A stretch of DNA of 24,031 nucleotides from JBGSIZ01 sp041742255 (GTDB taxonomy: Bacteria; Pseudomonadota; Alphaproteobacteria; Rhodobacterales; Rhodobacteraceae), in NCBI GenBank assembly GCA_041742255.1, contig JBGSIZ010000299.1, positions 1 to 24,031 on the forward strand. The letters are read 5' to 3'. Under the pieces are notes generated by a model that had not been told where the DNA came from, ran no database searches, and was given only the letters and a program-made list of their open reading frames with translations. Made by a program: the position numbers and the translations under genes. Below, piece by piece: positions 1 through 6,222 of this stretch; position 1 is the first letter of the stretch; every line of letters begins with the position of its first letter.

Positions 1-335
1 GCCGCACGCGGGGTAGCAGCCGCAGGGGCAGGCGTCGCCGCAATCGTGATTTCGGTCACGCCCGCCGCAGGACGCGGCAGGGGTTGCGGGGCGCGGGCCA
101 CATCACGGGGCAACGACGGCTGAAACCCGCACATCGGCACCCGCTGGCGGGTCACACGGGGCACCCAGTTGGTCACGCCACCAATTCCGGCCCGGATAAA
201 CGCACAACCTTCGCTGTCCACATATTGGGTGCCAGTGTAGGATGCGGGGGGATTTTCAGCAGGCAACGCCTGCGCACCGGCCTGATGCGCCATCAAACCA
301 AAAACCACCGCTGCAACAAAGCCGGTCCGCGTCAT
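1..335 (-). CDS. Secreted SPOR-type hypothetical protein, 3' end beyond window
   Basis: This reading frame is open from an ATG at 335 to the left edge, giving 111 codons. The N-terminus is a signal peptide with a hydrophobic stretch (VAAVVFGLMA) and a likely cleavage site after AGA, around residue 20. The mature part starts with a conserved-looking block (GTQYVDSEGCAFIRAGIGG, then WVPRV and a second Cys) and continues into a Pro/Ala-rich segment. From memory this resembles secreted Rhodobacteraceae proteins that end in a peptidoglycan-binding SPOR domain, but the SPOR part would lie outside the window, so the name is inference. It is the next minus-strand gene after upp, 66 bases downstream, with no terminator seen between them. 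I am confident it is a real exported protein and less sure of its role. Confidence 0.72.
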   Translation of the reverse strand, partial: MTRTGFVAAVVFGLMAHQAGAQALPAENPPASYTGTQYVDSEGCAFIRAGIGGVTNWVPRVTRQRVPMCGFQPSLPRDVARAPQPLPRPAAGVTEITIAATPAPAAATPRA

Positions 336-401
336 GCTGTCCCCCACTAGATATTGTGGAAGAATGCATCACAATCGCTATACTGTAAAGGCATTGATCC
401 C

Positions 402-1034
402 TTATTTTGTGCCAAACATGCGGTCACCCGCATCCCCTAGCCCCGGCACAATATATCCATGGTCGTTTAGATGGCTGTCTACCGCCGCTGTGACGATGGG
501 GACATCGGGATGGGCCTCTTTCATCCGGGCGATGCCTTCGGGCGCGGCCAAAAGGCACAAGAACCGGATTTCCCGCGCGCCGGCCTGTTTCATCAGATCA
601 ATAGCGGCGGCGGACGAATTTCCGGTGGCCAACATCGGGTCCACCACGATGGTCACGCGGTCCTCTAACTGGGTCGGAACCTTGAAATAATACTGCACCG
701 GTTGCAGGGTTTCGGGATCGCGATACAGCCCGACAAACCCCACCCGGGCGGCCGGGATCAGCTCCAGAATACCGTCCAGCAACCCATTGCCCGCCCGCAA
801 GATCGACACCAGCGCCAGTTTCTTGCCCTCGATCACGGGGGCGTCCATTTCGCACAAGGGGGTGGTAATCCGCTTGGTCGTCATCGGCAGGCCACGGGTC
901 ACCTCATAGGCCAACAACAGACTGATTTCCCGCAACAATTGGCGAAACGACGCGGTCGATGTATCGGCCTCGCGCATCAACGTCAGCTTGTGCTGCACCA
1001 GCGGGTGATCAACAACGGTCAGGTGCGGGATCAT
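402..1034 (-). CDS. upp: Uracil phosphoribosyltransferase
   Basis: Upp converts uracil and PRPP to UMP and diphosphate in the cytoplasm, which recovers the base released by thymidine/uridine phosphorolysis. The product has 210 residues, close to the 208 of the E. coli enzyme. The PRPP-binding loop is visible at about 129-141 (IVVDPMLATGNSS). The uracil-binding C-terminus YIVPGLGDAGDRMFGTK is intact. The ATG at 1034 overlaps the TGA of add in an ATGA, so upp is the last gene of the cdd-deoA-deoB-add-upp operon and probably depends on translational coupling. No T-tailed hairpin follows the stop codon. Identification is firm. Confidence 0.97.
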   Translation of the reverse strand: MIPHLTVVDHPLVQHKLTLMREADTSTASFRQLLREISLLLAYEVTRGLPMTTKRITTPLCEMDAPVIEGKKLALVSILRAGNGLLDGILELIPAARVGFVGLYRDPETLQPVQYYFKVPTQLEDRVTIVVDPMLATGNSSAAAIDLMKQAGAREIRFLCLLAAPEGIARMKEAHPDVPIVTAAVDSHLNDHGYIVPGLGDAGDRMFGTK

Positions 1035-2020
1035 GCGGCAGGCTCCAGTTTCTTGGCGATGATTTTCTTGGTGGCAGGGCTGCAGAACGCGGCATCAAGG
1101 GCGGTCTTGTTCAACTCTGCAAACACGTCCTCTTCCCAGCCGAATGTCTTGTGCAGCATGTCGAATTCATCGGTCATGGTGGTGTTGAAAAACGGCGGAT
1201 CGTCGGTGGACACGGTCACCTTGACGCCGCGGGCGCGCAGTTTGGCAATCGGGTGATCCTTCCAAGACGGCACAGCGCCCAGAAACACGTTTGACCCTGG
1301 ACAAACCTCCAGAACGATCCCTTTTTCGGCGATCAGATCGACAAGGCGCAGGTCCTTGTAGGCGTTGATCCCGTGGCCGATGCGTTCGGGGGCCAGATCA
1401 CGGATGGTGTCGGCGACCATATCGGGGCCGCCCCATTCCCCGGCGTGGCAAGTGATCCGCAACCCGGCCTCGCGGGCCATGTCGAAACTATAGGTGAAAT
1501 CACCGGGGCGGCCCATCATTTCGGCCCCGGCCATACCAAACCCGGTGATGAAATCGCCCTTGGTTTCGGCGGCACAGCGGGCGGCGGTTTTCGCCTGTTC
1601 GGGGCCCGCATGGCGGATGCAGGTGACAATCCCGCGCAGGGTGATGCCCATGGTGGCCTCGGCCTGTGCGGCGGCTTCCTCAATCGCATGCAGATATTCA
1701 CGCCACGCGGACACATCGCCGCCGCCGCAAAAATCCGGGGACAGGAAGGTTTCGGAATAGACCAGCCCGTGGGCGGCGGATTGTTCCAGCACAGCCAGCG
1801 TCAGGCGGTGAAAATCCTCGGGACCTTGCAAGGTGGTGCAGGCGGCCTCGTATACTTTCAGGAAATGATCGAAATCGCGGTAGGCATAGCCGCCGCTTTC
1901 GTTGAATATCCCTGCAATATCAATGTTCTTTTCGCGGGCCAGCCCCCGGATGAACGCAGGCGGCGCGCCCCCCTCCAGGTGCAGGTGCAATTCGACCTTG
2001 GGCAGGCTGGCGTAGGTCAT
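1031..2020 (-). CDS. add: Adenosine deaminase
   Basis: The enzyme hydrolytically deaminates (deoxy)adenosine to (deoxy)inosine, a step of purine nucleoside salvage. The product has 329 residues from the ATG at 2020. Zn/catalytic motifs of the adenosine/AMP deaminase family are present: HLHLEG at 12-17, HAGE at 192-195 with the catalytic Glu, RIGHG with His216, and STDDP at 271-275. A longer frame upstream exists, but the ATG at 2020 overlaps the deoB TGA in an ATGA and starts exactly at the family N-terminus, so I chose it. Its place inside a nucleoside-catabolism operon supports adenosine rather than adenine as substrate. Family members acting on adenine share these motifs, so the substrate is inferred. 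Confidence 0.92.
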   Translation of the reverse strand: MTYASLPKVELHLHLEGGAPPAFIRGLAREKNIDIAGIFNESGGYAYRDFDHFLKVYEAACTTLQGPEDFHRLTLAVLEQSAAHGLVYSETFLSPDFCGGGDVSAWREYLHAIEEAAAQAEATMGITLRGIVTCIRHAGPEQAKTAARCAAETKGDFITGFGMAGAEMMGRPGDFTYSFDMAREAGLRITCHAGEWGGPDMVADTIRDLAPERIGHGINAYKDLRLVDLIAEKGIVLEVCPGSNVFLGAVPSWKDHPIAKLRARGVKVTVSTDDPPFFNTTMTDEFDMLHKTFGWEEDVFAELNKTALDAAFCSPATKKIIAKKLEPAA

Positions 2021-3228
2021 AGGAAACTCCGTCCGGGGCCTTGGGCGGGAATGCCCAGATGGGCGGCGATGCTGGCCGCCACATCCACAAATCCGATAGG
2101 GCCAATCGCGCGGGGTGGGACACCATGGACCAGAACGGGCACCTGTTCGCGGGTGTGATCGGTGCCCACCCATGTGGGGTCATTGCCATGGTCCGCCGTC
2201 ACGATCAACACATCCCCCGCCCGCAACCGGGGCAGCAGCCACCCCAATTCCTCGCTGAACCACTCCAGATGCCGGGCATAGCCCGCCACATCGCGCCGAT
2301 GGCCGTATTCGCTGTCAAATTCGACGAAATTGGCAAACACAAAGGCGCCGTCGGCGGCATCGCGCACCAGATCGGCCAGATGCCCCATCAACGCGGTATC
2401 GCGGCCTTTGCGCACCTCGTCGATACCCCGCATCGAGAAAATATCACCAATCTTGCCAATGGCATGGACAGGGTGCCCGGCATCATGGACCCAATCGCAC
2501 AGGGTCGGACCGGGCGGGGCAATGGCGTAATCCTTGCGGTTGCCGGTGCGGACAAATCCGGTGCCAGCATCGCCCACGAACGGACGCGCAATCACCCGGC
2601 CCACCTTCATCGCGTGCAGGGTCGGGGCCAGATCGGCACACAGGCGCAACAATCGGTCCAGCCCGAACGCCTCCTCATGCGCCGCAATCTGGAACACGCT
2701 GTCGGCAGAGGTATAGCAGATCGGCCATCCGGTGCGGATATGGTCGGCCCCCAGATCATTGATGATCGCAGTGCCCGAGGCGTGACAGTTCCCCAGAACC
2801 CCGTCCACCCCCGCCAGCGCACAAACCTGCGCCACCAGATCGGCGGGAAACGCCGGCGTGGCGTCCGGAAAGGTGTGCCAGTCCCACGGCACCGGAACCC
2901 CCGCCAATTCCCAATGACCGGACGGCGTGTCCTTGCCGCGCGACACTTCGGTCGCCACGGCCCAGCCACCGCTCAGGGGTGCAGCCAGATCGGGCAGGTC
3001 CAGACCAGACGCCAGCGTCACCGCCTTCCCCAGCCCCATCGCGGCCAAGGTCGGCACCATCAACGGCCCGGCGCGGCCCACATCGGCGCGGCCCGTGGCA
3101 CAGGCCTGCACGATATGGCCCACGGTGTTGGAGCCGGTATCCGGGGTCAAGCCATTGAAATATTTGTCCGCATCGGGGGCGGCGCCAATGCCCACGGAAT
3201 CAATCACCACCAGAAACGCGCGCGGCAT
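2017..3228 (-). CDS. deoB: Phosphopentomutase
   Basis: DeoB interconverts (deoxy)ribose 1-phosphate and 5-phosphate, linking nucleoside phosphorolysis to central metabolism. The protein has 403 residues, the usual length for bacterial phosphopentomutase. Alkaline-phosphatase-superfamily metal ligands are visible: Asp10 in VVIDSVGIGAAPDA, the phospho-acceptor Thr101 in GKDTPSGHWE, Asp305 and His310 in FDSEYGH, Asp346-His347 in TADHGND, and His358 in GTDHTREQVP. The ATG at 3228 shares one base with the deoA stop (TGATG), and the gene's own TGA overlaps add. The coupling on both sides shows co-translation within the operon. An in-frame extension to 3294 would run into deoA and is not needed. Confidence 0.97.
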   Translation of the reverse strand: MPRAFLVVIDSVGIGAAPDADKYFNGLTPDTGSNTVGHIVQACATGRADVGRAGPLMVPTLAAMGLGKAVTLASGLDLPDLAAPLSGGWAVATEVSRGKDTPSGHWELAGVPVPWDWHTFPDATPAFPADLVAQVCALAGVDGVLGNCHASGTAIINDLGADHIRTGWPICYTSADSVFQIAAHEEAFGLDRLLRLCADLAPTLHAMKVGRVIARPFVGDAGTGFVRTGNRKDYAIAPPGPTLCDWVHDAGHPVHAIGKIGDIFSMRGIDEVRKGRDTALMGHLADLVRDAADGAFVFANFVEFDSEYGHRRDVAGYARHLEWFSEELGWLLPRLRAGDVLIVTADHGNDPTWVGTDHTREQVPVLVHGVPPRAIGPIGFVDVAASIAAHLGIPAQGPGRSFL

Positions 3229-4529
3229 CACCCGATCCTTTCGCGCAAAAGGGGGCCGGGAACCGGGGCCTCGCCAATCGTGACGGCATCCCAAACGGCG
3301 CGGGCGGCTGCCTCGGCGGTATCGTCGGAGCGGGCGTGGATCATCGCAATCGGGTCGCCGCGCGACACCTTGGTGCCACGGGGCAAAACGGCCGTCAAAC
3401 CCACCGCCGGGTCGATCCGGTCGGTTTCTACCCGCCGCCCGCCGCCCATGGCCACCACGGCAAGGCCCAGTGCCTCGCCATCAATGGCGGTGATATATCC
3501 GTCGGTGCGGGCGGTGACGTCGCCGATGACGGGGGCGCGGGGCAAATGGGTGTGCCAATCCTCGGCCATATCCGGGGGACCGCCTAGTGCTGCCACCATT
3601 TTGGCAAAGTTTTCCATAGCCTTGCCCGATGCGATGGCGGCGGCGATCTTTTCCTCGGCCTCGCCTTCGGGTTCGCCCGCAAGGGCCAGCAACCGGCCCC
3701 CCAACGCCACGGTCAGGTCATGCAACCGGGGGGCGGCCAAACGATTGCCCGCCATCACCTCCATGCAGATGGCAACCTCCACCGCATTGCCCAGCGCAGG
3801 GGCAAGCGGTTCGTCCATATCGGTGATGAACGCGGCGGTAGGGCACCCTGCCCCATTTGCGGTCTCGACCAAGGCGCGGGCCAGCGCGCGGGCATCCGCA
3901 TCGGTTTTCATGAACGCGCCACTGCCCGCCTTGACGTCCAGAACCAGCGCATCCAGCCCCGCCGCCAGCTTTTTCGACAGGATCGAAGCGGTGATCAGGT
4001 CGATGGATTCAACCGTCGCCGTCACATCGCGCACGGCATAAAGCCTGCGATCGGCGGGGGCGATCCGGGCCGTGGCCCCAACCACCGCACAGCCCACCTG
4101 TGCCACCAGACGGCGCAATTGCGCCTCGGGGATCTGGGCGCTGACGCCGGGGATAGCCTCCATCTTGTCCAGCGTGCCGCCAGTGTGGCCCAATCCGCGG
4201 CCCGAAATCATCGGCACATAGGCCCCGCAGGCCGCCAGCGCCGGGGCAAGGATCAACGACACGCAATCGCCCACCCCGCCAGTCGAATGTTTGTCGATCA
4301 CCGGACCGGGCAGGTCCCAGGTCAACACATCGCCGCTGTCGCGCATCGCGCGGGTCAAGGCGACGCGGCCCGCCTCGCCCAATCCGTTCAGCAACGTGGC
4401 CATGGCAAAGGCACCCGCCTGTGCATCGCTCACCTCGCCATTGGCCAACCCGCGGGCGAACCAATTCAGGTCATCGGCGGACGGCACCCGCCTGTCGCGG
4501 ATCGTGGCAATGATGGCGCGGGCATCCAT
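3228..4529 (-). CDS. deoA: Thymidine phosphorylase
   Basis: DeoA cleaves thymidine or deoxyuridine with phosphate to give the base and deoxyribose 1-phosphate, the substrate of the next gene product, DeoB. The 433-residue protein is close to the E. coli enzyme of 440. The phosphate-binding KHSTGGVGD lies at 80-88 and the family signature SGRGLGHTGGTLDKMEAIPG at 109-128. The C-terminal half carries the alpha/beta domain of pyrimidine nucleoside phosphorylases. The ATG at 4529 follows the cdd stop after only three bases. Pyrimidine phosphorylases of this family can also take uridine, so the exact substrate range is not fixed by sequence. Confidence 0.96.
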   Translation of the reverse strand: MDARAIIATIRDRRVPSADDLNWFARGLANGEVSDAQAGAFAMATLLNGLGEAGRVALTRAMRDSGDVLTWDLPGPVIDKHSTGGVGDCVSLILAPALAACGAYVPMISGRGLGHTGGTLDKMEAIPGVSAQIPEAQLRRLVAQVGCAVVGATARIAPADRRLYAVRDVTATVESIDLITASILSKKLAAGLDALVLDVKAGSGAFMKTDADARALARALVETANGAGCPTAAFITDMDEPLAPALGNAVEVAICMEVMAGNRLAAPRLHDLTVALGGRLLALAGEPEGEAEEKIAAAIASGKAMENFAKMVAALGGPPDMAEDWHTHLPRAPVIGDVTARTDGYITAIDGEALGLAVVAMGGGRRVETDRIDPAVGLTAVLPRGTKVSRGDPIAMIHARSDDTAEAAARAVWDAVTIGEAPVPGPLLRERIG

Positions 4530-4532
4530 GGG

Positions 4533-4925
4533 TCAGGTCCGGCTCATGTAATCTTTGTCAAACACACCCGGCAGCAGGTCGCCAATCGTCGTGCGCAGGG
4601 TCAGACCGTCGGTGGTGGCCAGCGTCACAACCACATCCGGGTCGCCAAATTCCGCCAGTTTCTGACGGCAGCCGCCGCAAGGGCTGACGGGTTTGGGGCT
4701 GTCGGCGATCACGGCCACTTCGGCGATACGGGTTTCGCCCGCTGCAATCATCGCGGCAATCGCCCCCGCCTCGGCACAGGTGCCCTCGGGATAGGCGACG
4801 TTTTCCACATTGACGCCGACATGCACGGCGCCCTGTTTGCCCAGAATGGCGGCCCCCACCTTGAATTTCGAATAGGGCGTATAGGCCCGTGGGCGCACAT
4901 CGCGCGCGGCATCGACCAATGACAT
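4533..4925 (-). CDS. cdd: Cytidine deaminase
   Basis: Cdd deaminates cytidine and deoxycytidine to uridine and deoxyuridine, feeding the phosphorylase encoded next. The product has 130 residues, typical of the small tetrameric class. The zinc site is complete: Cys50-Ala-Glu52 in GTCAEAGA, and Cys83 and Cys86 in SPCGGCRQK, a three-cysteine site. The ATG at 4925 is preceded by a purine-rich GGGGGGACAGG. A longer frame extends upstream to about 5213, but it would overlap the cupin gene and lacks family sequence. This is the first gene of the cdd-deoA-deoB-add-upp operon, 65 bases after the VOC-cupin gene, with a dyad in that gap that may be its operator. Confidence 0.95.
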   Translation of the reverse strand: MSLVDAARDVRPRAYTPYSKFKVGAAILGKQGAVHVGVNVENVAYPEGTCAEAGAIAAMIAAGETRIAEVAVIADSPKPVSPCGGCRQKLAEFGDPDVVVTLATTDGLTLRTTIGDLLPGVFDKDYMSRT

Positions 4926-4940
4926 CCTGTCCCCCCGTGT

Positions 4941-4958
4941 TTTGACCAGACGTTCAAA
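4941..4958. promoter_or_regulatory. Candidate operator dyad upstream of cdd
   Basis: The 18-bp element TTTGACCAGACGTTCAAA has outer arms TTTGA and TCAAA separated by 8 bases, with one further position also symmetric. It ends 16 bases upstream of the cdd ATG. The position at the head of the nucleoside operon suggests a repressor site, but I cannot name the regulator. It is not an FNR box (the spacing is two bases too long) and does not match E. coli DeoR or CytR sites. Confidence 0.4.
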
Positions 4959-4990
4959 CCTTGTGCCCGGACGCGCCCGGATGCAAGCCG

Positions 4991-6091
4991 TTACCCAACC
5001 GTCACAGGCGGCGCGGACAGGGTGACGCCGGGCAATGTGACCTCCAACAGCTCCAGATCGTCGGTCGGATCGGCATAGCGGGTGGCCATCCCCGGTGGGA
5101 TCACAAAGGCATCGCCGGGGGACAATCGGTGGGGCGGTTGCCCCTCGCCCTCCAGCGTCATTGCGCCCGCCATGACAAAGGTGAAATGGATATCGGCATC
5201 GTGGCGCACCCAATCGGGCATCCCCGGCCCGCGCCGGATCACCTGCACGCCTGCAACCCCTTTGGTATTGGCGGCGATGGTGGTGTCACGGGCGACAAAT
5301 CCGGGCAGACGACAGGGATGCCAAACGGCCCCTTCGGCCCGGTTGTGGACAAATCGCTGCCCCAGCCATTCGCGGTCCGGGCGCAGATGCGGGGTGGGCA
5401 GGGTCATGTCATGGTCAATCGCGGTCACATGGTCGGCGGGAACGCCAATTTCGATCACCTCGATCCCGTCGCTCGCCTCCAGAACGCGGTGCCGGATTTC
5501 AGGGGGCTGAATGAAACAATCGCCCGCCGTCAGGCGAATTTTCGGCCCCTGATCCTCGTAAACCACATCCACCCAGCCCTTGATGCAGAAGATAAGCTGA
5601 AACCCGACCTTGTGGAAATGCACCATGTCGGGGACCGGGCCGCCATCCGGAATACGGATGTGGCTGGCAATCACGGCCCCGCCCAACCGGGTCGGCACAA
5701 GATCACGATACATCATGCCCGCGCGGCCTATGACCCACGGGGCCTGATCCGCCAAACGGCGCACGACAAAGGCGTGATCGGTCGGCGGCAGATCCAGCGG
5801 CGGGTTCAACGGGGCCACCGTCACCACCGTTCCGCCGGGTGCCATCAGGTGGCGGGCCCCCCCCGCAAACGCCGGATCATCGGTCAGGATGCGCACATGA
5901 CCGGGCGTGCCCGGCCCCTGTTCCAACCGGACGCGCACACCGTGCCCCGAATACACCGCGACGGCGGGATCATCAGCGGGAAAAATGCTGTCCAATCGCA
6001 AGCCCAGCGTGGTGCCAAAGAACGGCAGGTCATCGCGCAGACACGTTGTGGGCAAACAGACTTCGGCGCGGATATCGGCAGGGTTTGTCAT
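4991..6091 (-). CDS. VOC-cupin-cupin fusion protein, function unknown
   Basis: The product has 366 residues. Residues 1-95 look like one glyoxalase/VOC half-domain (CLRDDLPFFGTTLGLRLDSI, then an AVAVYSGHGVRVRLE strand). A first cupin follows at about 150-218, with H158 and H160, GDCFIQPPEIRH and H201. A second lies at about 290-355, with H297 and H302 and the turn SPGDAFVIPPG. Both cupins keep metal-type histidines, so a metal-dependent enzyme or small-ligand sensor is possible. The frame can be opened at a TTG at 6100, but the ATG at 6091 is preferred, with a weak AGG upstream. It is divergent from maeB and lies 65 bases before cdd, so it could be transcribed into the nucleoside operon. I do not know the substrate. 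Confidence 0.82.
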   Translation of the reverse strand: MTNPADIRAEVCLPTTCLRDDLPFFGTTLGLRLDSIFPADDPAVAVYSGHGVRVRLEQGPGTPGHVRILTDDPAFAGGARHLMAPGGTVVTVAPLNPPLDLPPTDHAFVVRRLADQAPWVIGRAGMMYRDLVPTRLGGAVIASHIRIPDGGPVPDMVHFHKVGFQLIFCIKGWVDVVYEDQGPKIRLTAGDCFIQPPEIRHRVLEASDGIEVIEIGVPADHVTAIDHDMTLPTPHLRPDREWLGQRFVHNRAEGAVWHPCRLPGFVARDTTIAANTKGVAGVQVIRRGPGMPDWVRHDADIHFTFVMAGAMTLEGEGQPPHRLSPGDAFVIPPGMATRYADPTDDLELLEVTLPGVTLSAPPVTVG

Positions 6092-6123
6092 GATGGTCAA
6101 AGCCTGTCGCGGCCCGATTGGAT

Positions 6124-6152
6124 TTGCAAGATATCGTTGAAAGAGGTTATGC
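6124..6152 (+). promoter_or_regulatory. Possible sigma70-type promoter of maeB
   Basis: TTGCAA at 6124-6129 and TTATGC at 6147-6152 are separated by 17 bases and lie 71 bases before the maeB ATG. The -35-like element matches well and the -10-like element is weak. The -35 overlaps a TTTGCAAG octamer at 6123-6130, the same word that occurs upstream of prpE. This is a prediction from spacing and sequence only. Confidence 0.3.
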
Positions 6153-6183
6153 AGAGCGCGACGCTTCCCTAGCGGAAGAAAAA

Positions 6184-6201
6184 TGGTTTAATGTTAAACC
6201 A
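6184..6201. promoter_or_regulatory. Perfect 8-bp inverted repeat before maeB (candidate operator)
   Basis: TGGTTTAA-TG-TTAAACCA is an exact inverted repeat with a 2-base centre. It is AT-rich in a GC-rich context and lies 21 bases before the maeB start codon, just upstream of the AAAGG ribosome site at 6211-6215. If the promoter at 6124-6152 is right, the dyad sits downstream of the transcription start, where a bound repressor would block elongation. The regulator is unknown. Confidence 0.5.
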
Positions 6202-6222
6202 ACTCACCAGAAAGGCCTGACC

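Noticed and set aside
2041..4041. Very long plus-strand open frame (666 codons) opposite deoB and deoA
   Set aside because: It is antisense to two firmly identified genes and its translation is low-complexity and resembles no protein. Long antisense frames are normal in GC-rich DNA.
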